Of a stretch of DNA of 64,000 nucleotides, positions 24,879 to 33,134 are shown one piece after another (position 1 is the first letter of the stretch; each line of letters opens with the position of its first letter). Below the pieces are notes generated by a model that saw nothing but the letters and a program-made list of their open reading frames with translations, searched no databases and was not told the origin of the DNA. A program made the position numbers and the translations under genes. Source of the stretch: Collinsella stercoris DSM 13279 (GTDB lineage Bacteria; Actinomycetota; Coriobacteriia; Coriobacteriales; Coriobacteriaceae); NCBI RefSeq assembly GCF_020735465.1, contig NZ_CP085935.1, positions 1,922,001 to 1,986,000 of the forward strand, written 5' to 3'.

Positions 24879-26654
24879 CTACCTCACGTCGCGCGCGCGT
24901 GCGCCCTCAAACTGCATTCGATAGTAGCGGGCGTACGTGCCGCCGCGCACGAGAAGCTCCTCGTGCGTGCCGCGCTCCACAACCCTGCCACGCTCGACGG
25001 TCGCGATCTCGTCGGCGTTCTTAATGGTGGACAGGCGGTGCGCGATGATGATGGTGGTGCGGTCGGCGGCCAGGCGCTCAAGCGACTCCTGCACGGCCTC
25101 CTCGCTCTCGTTGTCGAGGGCCGAGGTCGCCTCGTCCAGGATGAGGATCGCCGGGTCTTTGAGGAACACGCGGGCGATGGCCACGCGCTGCTTTTGCCCG
25201 CCGGAAAGACGGCTGCCGCGCTCGCCCACCACGGTGTCGTAGCCCTCGGGCAGGCTCGCGATGAAGTCGTGGATGTTGGCCTTGCGGGCCGCGTCCTCGA
25301 TCTCGGCGTCGCTCGCGCCGGGGCGGCCGTAGGCGATGTTGTCGCGCAGGGTGCCGTCGAACAGGTAGACGTCCTGCTGCACCAGGCCGATGGCGCGGCG
25401 CAGGCTCTCCTGCGTCACGTCGCGCACGTCCTGACCGTCGATGCGGATGGAGCCGCTCGCCACGTCGTAGAAGCGCGGCAGCAGCGAGCAGGTGGTGGAC
25501 TTGCCGCCACCCGAGGGACCCACCAGCGCGATGGTCTCGCCGGGGCGGATGGAAAGGTTCATATGGTCGATCACAGGGCTCTCGGGGGCGGTGCCGCCCT
25601 CGCCCACCTCGGTATCGGGATAGGAGAAGCAGACGTCGCGGTACTCGATGGCGCCCTCGCGGACCTCGAGCGGACGGGCGTCCGGCTTGTCCTGGATGTC
25701 GGGCGCGGTGCGTAGGACCTCGTCCATGCGGCGGAAGCCCGCGGCGGCCTTTTGGAAGTTCTCCGTGGAGTTCACGAGCGTCTCGATGGGCGTGGCGAAC
25801 AGCGTGATGTACAGGGCGAAGGTGGCCATGTCCACCGCCGTCATCTGACCGGCGGCCACCAGGTAGCCGCCGAGCACCACGATGGTGACGTACAGCACGC
25901 CCGTCATGAGGGCGCTCGTGGCCTGATAGCGACCCATCACGTGGTACTGGGCGACCTTGGAGTCGAGGTAGCGGTCGTTGGACACGCGGAACTTGGCGCG
26001 CTCGGTGCGCTCGTTCGCAAAGGACTTGACCACGCGCATGCCCGCCAGCGAGTCCTGGAGCCGGGCGTTCACGTCGGAGATGCGGCGGCGGTTATCCGCG
26101 AACACGGCGCGCATGCGCAGGTTCTGGCGGACCATGATGACCACGAACACGGCAGTGATCGCCGCCATGGCGCTCGCGAGCACCGGGGAGATGGTGAAGA
26201 GGATCGCGAACGCGCCGATGATCTCGATGCCGCAGATGATGATCCACTCGGGCACGTGGTGTGCCGCCTCGCAGATGTCGAACAGGTCGTTGACTACGCG
26301 GCTCATCATGTCGCCGGAGTTGTGTGCGTCAAAGTAGGCGAAGCTAAAGCGCTCGTACTGGTCGAAGAGGTCCTCGCGCATGCGGGACTCCATGCGGGCG
26401 CCCATGATGTGACCCTGCGCGGACACAAAGTAGCGGCAGGCGCAGCGCAGGGCGTAGAGCCCGATGAGCCCCGCCGCGATGTAGCCGAGCGCACCCAAAA
26501 TCGCCGCCGACCCTTGGGTGAACAACCCGTTGGTGAGCGAGCGCAAGATGCTCGGAAACGCGAGGTCGATCCCCGCCAGCACCAGCGCGCACACCGTATC
26601 CGCAATAAAGAGCCCCTTGACCGGCCCATAATAAGAAAGAAACCGCTTGAACAT
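24879..26654 (-). CDS. ABC exporter, fused permease and ATPase
   Basis: A 591-residue half-transporter that would act as a homodimer, or with a partner not seen here. It has six membrane helices (about 15-300) with intracellular coupling loops, then an ATPase domain (about 340-585) with Walker A GPSGGGKST, signature LSGGQKQRVAIAR, Walker B ILILDEATSALD and the H-loop IIIAHRLST; the catalytic Glu is present. It belongs to the MsbA/LmrA-like ABCB group and the substrate is unknown. The start is taken at ATG 26654 (MFKRFLSYYG), where homology usually begins. An ATG at 26678 and a frame to 26750 are possible, and no start has a strong RBS. The hypothetical membrane gene follows after 3 bp. Confidence 0.88.
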   Translation of the reverse strand: MFKRFLSYYGPVKGLFIADTVCALVLAGIDLAFPSILRSLTNGLFTQGSAAILGALGYIAAGLIGLYALRCACRYFVSAQGHIMGARMESRMREDLFDQYERFSFAYFDAHNSGDMMSRVVNDLFDICEAAHHVPEWIIICGIEIIGAFAILFTISPVLASAMAAITAVFVVIMVRQNLRMRAVFADNRRRISDVNARLQDSLAGMRVVKSFANERTERAKFRVSNDRYLDSKVAQYHVMGRYQATSALMTGVLYVTIVVLGGYLVAAGQMTAVDMATFALYITLFATPIETLVNSTENFQKAAAGFRRMDEVLRTAPDIQDKPDARPLEVREGAIEYRDVCFSYPDTEVGEGGTAPESPVIDHMNLSIRPGETIALVGPSGGGKSTTCSLLPRFYDVASGSIRIDGQDVRDVTQESLRRAIGLVQQDVYLFDGTLRDNIAYGRPGASDAEIEDAARKANIHDFIASLPEGYDTVVGERGSRLSGGQKQRVAIARVFLKDPAILILDEATSALDNESEEAVQESLERLAADRTTIIIAHRLSTIKNADEIATVERGRVVERGTHEELLVRGGTYARYYRMQFEGARARDVR

Positions 26655-26754
26655 ACCCCGACGACTTTCTACCAACATTCTTCCGTTCAGCAAACCCGGC
26701 CGTCCCCTCGGCGCTCTCTCGGGCGACGCGAGCGCGCCTCGGGGGGTCACCGTA

Positions 26755-26832
26755 GGGCGGAGGAGGCGTTTTCGGTCTGGGCGATTCCGCAGGAACGAGG
26801 ACCAGCCCAGACTGAAAACGCCTCCTCCGCCC
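26755..26832. repeat. 28-bp inverted repeat (very long hairpin)
   Basis: The arms 26755-26782 and 26805-26832 are reverse complements over 28 bp with a single G/T difference, which is a G-U pair in RNA. The arm begins GGGCGGAGGAGGCGTTTTC. The 22-nt loop contains a smaller TTCC-GCA-GGAA hairpin. It lies 6 bp after the NUDIX stop codon and about 100 bp before the ABC exporter start, both on the minus strand. There is no T run, so it is not an ordinary terminator. Confidence 0.85.
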
Positions 26833-26838
26833 GGTCAG

Positions 26839-27618
26839 CTACAGCCTATGCGAGATCGCGTCGCACGCGAGCGCGCCGATCACGGTCTTGGCATCCTCGA
26901 TCTTGCCGTCGAGCACCGCATCGATCAGCTCGGACAGCGGCACCAGATCCACGTTCACGAACTCGTCATCATCGGGATTGGCGCCCGCGAACGTAAGGCC
27001 CGTCGCCATATACAGGTGGATGACCTCGTCGCAAAAGCCAGGCGTGGTGGCAATGGTGGTGAGGTGGTTGACGCGCGCGGCCTTAAAGCCCGTCTCCTCG
27101 AGCAGCTCGCGCTTGGCGCACTCAAGTGGGTCCTCGCCCGGGTCGAGCTTGCCGGCGGGAATCTCAACCGTCACGCGGTCGAGCGCGGTGCGGTATTGGC
27201 GAACCAGCACGATCTTACCGGACTCGGTGAGCGCCACGACCGCCGAGGCGCCCGGGTGACGAATCAGGTCGCGCCCGGTCACGCGACCGTTGGGCAGCCT
27301 GACCTCCGCCGTATGCACATCGAGGATGCGACCCCGCCATGCAGGCTCCTCGGAGAGAATCTGCTCGTGCAGGCCGGCGTCACGGGGGTCGTCATCACCC
27401 AGAACGAGCACCGGCTCAATCTGTTTCTCGTCCGCATCTTGCGCATCGATCACCTCGGCCTGAGCCTCGCCCGCGCAGGCGCGCTCGGCATCCCCGGCCT
27501 CCTCGGCGTCGAGCAGCTCCGCCTCGAACTCTTTTTCATCCATATCGTCACGGTCTCCGAACACGTCGACGTCACCCTCGGCGCGCTCGGGTCCACCATG
27601 CATCTCTTCGCTCTTCAT
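26839..27618 (-). CDS. NUDIX hydrolase, ADP-ribose pyrophosphatase-like
   Basis: A 259-residue enzyme expected to hydrolyse ADP-ribose or a related nucleotide sugar. The NUDIX box is complete (G at about 151, then GEDPLECAKRELLEETGF, matching Gx5Ex7REUxEExGU), preceded by the LVRQYRTALDRVTVEIPAG block typical of the ADPRase subfamily and followed by a TTPGFCDEVIHLY strand. The first 75-80 residues are an acidic, Ala/Glu/Asp-rich extension not normal for the family, which is usually 170-210 long. The ATG at 27618 follows GAGAGGAGAGG. A 23-bp tandem array lies 230 bp upstream. Confidence 0.9.
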   Translation of the reverse strand: MKSEEMHGGPERAEGDVDVFGDRDDMDEKEFEAELLDAEEAGDAERACAGEAQAEVIDAQDADEKQIEPVLVLGDDDPRDAGLHEQILSEEPAWRGRILDVHTAEVRLPNGRVTGRDLIRHPGASAVVALTESGKIVLVRQYRTALDRVTVEIPAGKLDPGEDPLECAKRELLEETGFKAARVNHLTTIATTPGFCDEVIHLYMATGLTFAGANPDDDEFVNVDLVPLSELIDAVLDGKIEDAKTVIGALACDAISHRL

Positions 27619-27849
27619 CTGCCTCTCCTCTCCAATCGCCATGCACGCAAAAATGTACACCCTAACGGGAGCTTAGCAGGCTCGCCTACAAACAACCCAT
27701 GCCACACGGCGGGGCCGCGTCGCGCATTAAGCGGTCAAGCACGTAATCGGCAGCACCAGCACACCGTCATCGCGCTGATACGCATACCCTCCGGGCGTCA
27801 ACATTTGTGCCTAACGGGCATCACGTTTTGCCTGCTCACACCCACCGAT

Positions 27850-27940
27850 CGTCCAATTGTAGAGATTTCAACCGTCCAATTGCAGCATTTTTAACCGTCC
27901 AATTGCAGACTTTTTGACCGTCCAATTGCAAATCGCATGC
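27850..27940. repeat. Tandem array, exact 23-bp period, 4 copies
   Basis: CGTCCAATTG begins at 27850, 27873, 27896 and 27919, exactly 23 bp apart, each followed by an AT-rich spacer such as CAGCATTTTTAAC. CAATTG is self-complementary, so each unit could be a binding site on nearly the same helix face (about 2.2 turns). The array lies upstream of the NUDIX gene and downstream of purD. Confidence 0.88.
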
Positions 27941-27985
27941 CGTCTGCGCAAGACCCGAACCATCAAATCCGAGCCATTATGCACA

Positions 27986-28012
27986 GAGGGCCGCCGGCTT
28001 CCGGCGACCCTC
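27986..28012 (-). terminator. Hairpin downstream of purD
   Basis: GAGGG-C-CGCCGG (27986-27997) pairs with CCGGCG-A-CCCTC (28001-28012), an 11-bp stem with one mismatch and a tight 3-nt loop. It lies 36 bp after the purD stop, with no good T run. Confidence 0.6.
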
Positions 28013-28047
28013 ATGCCCATTCGTGTTGTGGGGACGGCTCTTGGGGC

Positions 28048-29355
28048 TTACTCGTCCCAAGCCTCGCGGCCGCGCAGGGCGCGCAGGCCGATGTCGTGGC
28101 GCAGCGTCTTGCCCTCAAAGTCGATCTTCTCGCATGCGGCGTAGGCGAGGTCGCGCGCAGCCTCGAAGGTGTCGCCCAGGGCGGTGACGTCGAGCACGCG
28201 GCCGCCGGAGGTCACCAGTTCGCCGTCCTCGTTCACGGCGGTGCCGGCATGGTAGACCGTCACGTTCTCCATGGCCTCGGCGTCCTCGATGCCGGTAATG
28301 ACCTTGCCCTTCTCATACGGGCCGGGATAGCCGGCGGAGGTGAGCACCACGGAGACCGCCCACTCGTCGCGCCACGCGAGCTCGACCTCGTCCAGGCGCC
28401 GCTCGGCGCAGGCAAGCATGACTTCAACCAAGTCGCTGGCCAGGCGCGGCATGAGGACCTCGGTCTCGGGATCGCCAAAGCGGGCGTTGTACTCGATGAC
28501 CTTGGGGCCGGCGGGCGTAAGCATAAAGCCGCCGTACAGGCAGCCGCGGAAGTCGATGCCCTCGCGATTGGCCTGGGCGATGGTCTCGTTGAGGATCCGG
28601 CACATCTCCTCGTGCTCCTCGGGCGTCACGATCGGCACCGGGCTGTACACGCCCATGCCGCCGGTGTTGGGGCCCTTGTCGCCCTCGAGGGCGCGCTTGT
28701 GGTCCTGCGAGGTTGCCATGGGGCGCACCGTCTTGCCGTCGGTGAAGGCCAGCAGCGTGCACTCGGGACCGGTGAGCATCTCTTCGATGACCACGGTGCT
28801 GCCAGCGGCGCCGAACGCGCCGTCAAAGCACTCGTGCACAGCGTCCAGGGCCTCGTCGAGGGTGAGCGCCACCACGACGCCCTTGCCCGCAGCCAGGCCG
28901 TCGGCCTTGACGACCACCGGGGCGCCCTGCTCGCGCACGTAGGCGAGCGCGGACTCCTCGTCGGTAAAGGAGCCGTAGGCAGCCGTGGGGATACCCGCGC
29001 GGGCCATGAGTTCCTTGGAGAAGCGCTTGGAGCCCTCGAGCTTGGCGCCCTCGGCACCCGGGCCAAAGCACGGGATGCCCGCGGCGCGAACCGCGTCGGC
29101 CACACCGGCGACGAGCGGCGCCTCGGGGCCGATTACCACCAGACCGCAGCCGGTCTCACGTGCGAAGTCCGCCACGGCGGCAGGGTCCTCAGCATCGAGG
29201 GCCACGTTCTCGCCCACGGCGAGCGTGCCGCCGTTGCCCGGCGCGATGTAGAGCGCGCCGCACAGCGGGGACTCGGCGAGCTTGGCCGCCAGGGCATGCT
29301 CGCGGCCGCCGCTGCCCAGCAGCAGGATGTCGATGGTGTTCTCAGGTGCGCTCAT
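28048..29355 (-). CDS. purD: Phosphoribosylamine-glycine ligase (PurD)
   Basis: A 435-residue ATP-grasp enzyme making GAR from phosphoribosylamine, glycine and ATP, the step between PurF and PurN. Family features: N-terminal [16 protein letters not shown]-grasp [17 protein letters not shown] near residue 150; the loop [23 protein letters not shown] near 220; metal-binding [18 protein letters not shown] near 290. The length is standard. The ATG at 29355 follows AAGGAGGACGC. It is downstream of purA on the same strand with a 221-bp gap, so the two may be one or two transcripts; it sits 11 kb from purFMN. Confidence 0.96.
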   Translation of the reverse strand: MSAPENTIDILLLGSGGREHALAAKLAESPLCGALYIAPGNGGTLAVGENVALDAEDPAAVADFARETGCGLVVIGPEAPLVAGVADAVRAAGIPCFGPGAEGAKLEGSKRFSKELMARAGIPTAAYGSFTDEESALAYVREQGAPVVVKADGLAAGKGVVVALTLDEALDAVHECFDGAFGAAGSTVVIEEMLTGPECTLLAFTDGKTVRPMATSQDHKRALEGDKGPNTGGMGVYSPVPIVTPEEHEEMCRILNETIAQANREGIDFRGCLYGGFMLTPAGPKVIEYNARFGDPETEVLMPRLASDLVEVMLACAERRLDEVELAWRDEWAVSVVLTSAGYPGPYEKGKVITGIEDAEAMENVTVYHAGTAVNEDGELVTSGGRVLDVTALGDTFEAARDLAYAACEKIDFEGKTLRHDIGLRALRGREAWDE

Positions 29356-29576
29356 GCGTCCTCCTTATACGCAAGCGGGCCCCAAACGGAGCCCGCCTTT
29401 TCACAACCAGTTTTGCCGTCCCCCGACCCCATGCTATCGGGTCGCAGCAACATCAACCCAACAGGTTTGTGCAGCGGGCTTTCCAAGTGCCGGAGCTTGG
29501 GGTTGAAGAGAGGGACGCGCGGCTCACGCACGGCGCCTGACGATTGATCCCCAAGGTGCAGTGCTTGGGCAGGCCG

Positions 29577-30863
29577 CTACCAGTCCCGAACGATGGTCTG
29601 CTCGCGATCCGGGCCCACGGCGACAAAGCTCACCTTGCAGCCGGCGAGCTTCTCGATGTAGGCCACGTAGTCCTGGGCGGCCTGGGGCAGCTCGTCAAAG
29701 GTGCGGCACCCGGTGATGTCGCACTTCCAGCCGGGCAGCTCCTCATACACCGGCACGGCGCTTGCAAACGCGGCGGTGTGCTCGGGCACGGTGGCGTAGC
29801 GCGTGCCGTTCACGTCGTAGGCCACGCAGACCTTGATGGTATCGAACTCAGACAGCACGTCGAGTTTGGTCAGGGCGATATCGGTCAGGCCGTTCACGCG
29901 GGTGGCGTAGCGGGCGATCACGCCGTCGAACCAGCCGCAGCGGCGGCGGCGACCGGTGGTCACGCCGTACTCATAGCCGACCTCGGTGAGGGTGCGGCCG
30001 TCCTCGTCCGTGTCGTAGTCGAGCTCGGTGGGCATGGGACCGGAACCCACGCGGGTGGTGTAGGCCTTCATGATGCCGAGCACGCGGTCGATGGCCTTGA
30101 CGCCCACGCCGGAGCCCGTCACGGCGCCGCCGGCGGTGCAGTTGGACGAGGTGACAAACGGGTAGGTGCCGTGGTCGATGTCGAGCAGCGTTGCCTGGGC
30201 ACCCTCGAACAGGATGTTCTTGCCCTGCTCCACCAGGTCGTTGAGCAGGATGCCCGTCTCGCAGATGTACGGGCGCAGGCACTCGGCCATGGGCAGGTAA
30301 GACTCGCAAATCTGGTCCACCGTGTAGGTGGGCAGGTTGAAGATGCGCTCGAGCTGCGGATTCACGCGGTCAAGGACGGCGGCGAGCTTGGTGCGGAACG
30401 TGTCCTCATCCAGCAGGTCCTGCATGCGAATGCCCACGCGGGCCATCTTGTCCTGGTAGCACGGGCCGATGCCGCGCTTGGTGGTGCCGATGTTGTTCTT
30501 GCCCAGCAGTTCCTCGTAGGCGCCGTCCAGGTCGACGTGATACGGCATGATCACATGCGCGTTGCCCGAGACCTTGAGGTTGGCGGTGGAAATGCCGTCA
30601 CGCTCGAACATGTCGATTTCCTCGAGGAGCACGGCGGGGTTCACCACGCAGCCGTTGCCGATGACCGAGATGCAGTCCGGGTACATGATGCCGGAGGGCA
30701 CCTGGTGCAGGCCGTACTTCTTATCGCCCACCACGATGGTGTGGCCGGCGTTGTTTCCACCCTGGTAGCGGACGACGCAGTCGAACTCGGGAGCGATCAG
30801 GTCGCAGATCTTGCCCTTGCCCTCGTCGCCCCATTGGGTTCCCACCAACACTGTTGACGGCAT
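29577..30863 (-). CDS. purA: Adenylosuccinate synthetase (PurA)
   Basis: A 428-residue GTP-dependent enzyme joining IMP and aspartate on the way to AMP. Motifs: the N-terminal P-loop-like GTQWGDEGKGKICD with its catalytic Asp, NNAGHTI with the catalytic His, RGIGPCYQDK, EGAQATLLDIDHGTYPFVTSSN, and the aspartate loop VTTGRRRRCGW near 300. All key residues seem present and the length is normal. The ATG at 30863 follows TGAGGAG. A TATAAT about 100 nt upstream suggests the promoter and a structured leader. Confidence 0.97.
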   Translation of the reverse strand: MPSTVLVGTQWGDEGKGKICDLIAPEFDCVVRYQGGNNAGHTIVVGDKKYGLHQVPSGIMYPDCISVIGNGCVVNPAVLLEEIDMFERDGISTANLKVSGNAHVIMPYHVDLDGAYEELLGKNNIGTTKRGIGPCYQDKMARVGIRMQDLLDEDTFRTKLAAVLDRVNPQLERIFNLPTYTVDQICESYLPMAECLRPYICETGILLNDLVEQGKNILFEGAQATLLDIDHGTYPFVTSSNCTAGGAVTGSGVGVKAIDRVLGIMKAYTTRVGSGPMPTELDYDTDEDGRTLTEVGYEYGVTTGRRRRCGWFDGVIARYATRVNGLTDIALTKLDVLSEFDTIKVCVAYDVNGTRYATVPEHTAAFASAVPVYEELPGWKCDITGCRTFDELPQAAQDYVAYIEKLAGCKVSFVAVGPDREQTIVRDW

Positions 30864-30869
30864 GACTAC

Positions 30870-30966
30870 TCCTCATTCCGTGCGAACGGGCCGCTCCCGC
30901 GCGCAGCTCTTGCAACCGGGTTCCTTCCCGGACCTGACCTCAGTGGGGTCAACGTTCCCATTATAG
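30870..30966 (-). promoter_or_regulatory. purA promoter and structured leader
   Basis: On the minus strand a perfect -10 TATAAT lies at 30966-30961; no clear -35 is seen. The roughly 95-nt leader can form TGACC-CCACTGA-GGTCA and CCGGG-AAGGAA-CCCGG hairpins before the purA RBS. The second hairpin shows a purine-rich AAGGAA loop. It may be an attenuator or a protein-binding leader, and no known riboswitch class was recognised. Confidence 0.45.
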
Positions 30967-30975
30967 GCATGCAAA

Positions 30976-31008
30976 GGGCCCGTGCCGCCAACGATACGGC
31001 ACGGGCCC
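30976..31008 (-). terminator. Hairpin terminator after the AlbA/ATP-binding gene
   Basis: A 12-bp perfect stem GGGCCCGTGCCG (30976-30987) with its complement at 30997-31008 has a 9-nt loop. On the minus strand it is followed by TTTGCAT. It may also limit read-through into purA. Confidence 0.78.
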
Positions 31009-31070
31009 TCATTCCACCATTACTCAATAGCGAGCGTGCGTAATGGCATGCGCAGATTGGCGGCCTTCGC

Positions 31071-31185
31071 CACTGCGACAGCCCTGCGACATTTTGTCGG
31101 AGCTCTGCGACAAAATGTCGCCGCTTTGTCGCAGTAGTGTCGCAGCTTTGTCGCAGTAGCATCGCAGCCGTGTCGTAGCGGCGTT
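31071..31185. repeat. Left 11-bp tandem array (TGTCGC/GCGACA), about 10 copies
   Basis: TGCGAC or TGTCGC cores lie at about 31074, 31085, 31095, 31106, 31116, 31127, 31138, 31149, 31160 and 31171, a spacing of 10-11 bp, close to one helical turn. The orientation flips near GCGACAAAATGTCGC at 31107-31121. A second array with the same unit and orientation is at 32981-33060; they share GCTCTGCGACAAAATGTCGC exactly. Confidence 0.88.
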
Positions 31186-31218
31186 GCATCGCTGCCAATG
31201 GCGCATATCGCTTGAGCA

Positions 31219-32922
31219 CTAGCCCTTCAAATATTGACGAGCCGAGCTCGATTGCCCGGCGGTCGGCACTGCCAATCCGGCGTCAACCAGTTCGCGCAAG
31301 TAGCGTTGAACTGTTCGGACGCTTTTGCGCAGGCGTTGCGCAAGCTCCTGCGCGTCCACCGGCTCTTCCTCGTCAAGCATGAGATACACGCTGCGAACAA
31401 TGGGGCGCAGGGCGGAAAGCCGGTCGTCATCACCCGCGGAATCACACGCCGCCAACTCGAGCATGTCATCAGCCCATGCAAGAGGAACGCCCTGTTCCTG
31501 CAGGTGTTTTGCAAGATCGCGCACCCTATCCGAATCCAACCCCAGGGCTTCGTGTATATCCCAAACTGAAGAGACCCCTCGCTCTCTCAACAAGAGAAGC
31601 AGCGCTTCCGCGTCTTTACCAACCGTTTCGTCGGTCAGCGTTGCAAGCCATGCACGATTTTCGACAATTTCGGTCCCGTGCCTACCCAAACACAGCGTCA
31701 CGCGATCCATTCCAATGTGGAACTCGGGGCTTTCCAAAGCGCGGGAACGCATCTCCCTGATCATGAAAGGAATACCCGTACCGTTTCCCTCCGCGATCTT
31801 ACCCCCCTCATCCGACAGCGGCACGCCATCAATGAGCGACATGAGCAAATCGTTGCGGCATTCCGACACGCCATCCGCTAAATTCTCGCGGGTTCTCGTT
31901 CCCCATAGGCCTCCGGGATTCGCTATCTCGATACGATTGGGATACACATCGATGCTTACCGATTGCCCCACGAACCGTTCATCGTACTCGCGGTGAACGA
32001 CCGCATTTGCAATCGCCTCGCGTAGAACCTCCCGGGGAATTTCAAGCTCATCGTGACGACCAGTGCCAGTCACCAGAGAAACGCTTCTTAGGTTGCGAGC
32101 GACCGTCTCGACGGCCATGTCCACCATCTCGACAACGCCGCCGTCGCATCGGACTCGGTCGAGAAAACGCACTGAACCAGGAGCACCCTTTTCGTTGTCG
32201 GGAAACACCGCAACATCAATGATTAGCTTCGGGTAGTACTGCTGGGGGTACAGGCCAAGCACAAGCAAGCCTGCAAGGGTCACGCTTCCGTCTGCGGTAA
32301 GCACGCCGAGGCGCTTGAGCTGGTCGATCTTTCCATTAGCCCCGCGTAGGGCGCGGCTGTGCCGCCGAGCCCTCAACAGTTCGTCAACCAGCGCGTCGTC
32401 GAGATCTTCCATATGGGCAACAGGAATTCTGTCGGCACCACTTCGCACCATCGCGTGCTGTATCTCAAAGAGCTCTGTCGCCGAGAGCTGCACATCTTTA
32501 TCAAACACGCGCTTAAAGCTCCCCGAGCGTATGCCCCGGGCATCGATATAGCAGGGCTTCTGGGCCAGCTCGTTCTCCTCGATTTCGACTACCAGCAAAT
32601 GCTCGCCTTCAAAATCAATCACGTCCGCTTGATAACGAGGTGGATTTGCAAGCTTGACGCCATCTTTCCCGCCATCGCCGATGCCGCTCATGAACTGATC
32701 GAGCGTTCGTTCTGGATTAAATCCCTTGGAAACAACAAAGCCTTCCGGCTCACTCAAACCCAACAGCAGGGTGCCACCGTTGGTGTTGGCAAACGCGCTC
32801 ACGCTTTCCCAAACATCGGAACTCAGTTTTTTGCCGCACGCCTTTGCTTCAAATTTTGAATTATCCGTTCCATCTGCGCGCATTTGATAAATAGCCGAGG
32901 CTAATTGCTCCGCGGTAATCAT
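31219..32922 (-). CDS. AlbA/Schlafen-type ATP-binding protein with winged helix
   Basis: A 567-residue protein of the COG2865-like group once labelled RecG-like or transcriptional regulator. The N-terminal AlbA_2 (Schlafen-related) domain (about 8-130) has NSKFEAKACGKKL and VSAFANTNGGTLLLGLSE. A GHKL-like ATP-binding part (about 300-420) has REAIANAVVHREYDER and NRIEIANPGGLWG. The C-terminal 110 residues hold one or two winged helices (AQELAQRLRKSVRTVQRYLRELVDAGL). Cellular roles in this family are poorly known and include regulation and nucleic-acid processing in defence. The start at ATG 32922 follows GGTGGGG; 32940 is an alternative. It is monocistronic and bounded on both sides by direct copies of the 11-bp array, suggesting a mobile cassette or autoregulation. 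Confidence 0.85.
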   Translation of the reverse strand: MITAEQLASAIYQMRADGTDNSKFEAKACGKKLSSDVWESVSAFANTNGGTLLLGLSEPEGFVVSKGFNPERTLDQFMSGIGDGGKDGVKLANPPRYQADVIDFEGEHLLVVEIEENELAQKPCYIDARGIRSGSFKRVFDKDVQLSATELFEIQHAMVRSGADRIPVAHMEDLDDALVDELLRARRHSRALRGANGKIDQLKRLGVLTADGSVTLAGLLVLGLYPQQYYPKLIIDVAVFPDNEKGAPGSVRFLDRVRCDGGVVEMVDMAVETVARNLRSVSLVTGTGRHDELEIPREVLREAIANAVVHREYDERFVGQSVSIDVYPNRIEIANPGGLWGTRTRENLADGVSECRNDLLMSLIDGVPLSDEGGKIAEGNGTGIPFMIREMRSRALESPEFHIGMDRVTLCLGRHGTEIVENRAWLATLTDETVGKDAEALLLLLRERGVSSVWDIHEALGLDSDRVRDLAKHLQEQGVPLAWADDMLELAACDSAGDDDRLSALRPIVRSVYLMLDEEEPVDAQELAQRLRKSVRTVQRYLRELVDAGLAVPTAGQSSSARQYLKG

Positions 32923-32980
32923 GACGCCCCACCGCCTCATTGCGTGACGAATTTCACTTGATGCGCTCAAGTATACGCGC

Positions 32981-33060
32981 ACTGCGACACGGCCGCGACA
33001 GCTCTGCGACAAAATGTCGCAGCCGTGTCGCAGTCATGTCGCAGACGTATCGTAGCGACG
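32981..33060. repeat. Right 11-bp tandem array, about 7 copies
   Basis: TGCGAC/TGTCGC cores occur at 32983, 32994, 33005, 33015, 33026, 33037 and 33048 (spacings 11, 11, 10, 11, 11, 11). It has the same order and orientation as the array at 31071-31185, including the central GCGACAAAATGTCGC. It lies in the promoter region of the ATP-binding gene. Confidence 0.88.
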
Positions 33061-33134
33061 GTACGGCATCGTCGTTGCGCGTCGTCCCGCCGCAGCCTCG
33101 CGTTGGCGAAGCATCGCCTTAATGAAGGCGCGTT

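Noticed and set aside
30910-30950. SRP RNA-like motif (GGTCAGGTCCGG) on the minus strand
   Set aside because: The expected AGCAGCC after the loop is missing, and there is no room for the 5' half between the TATAAT and the motif. It forms a simpler CCGGG/CCCGG hairpin.
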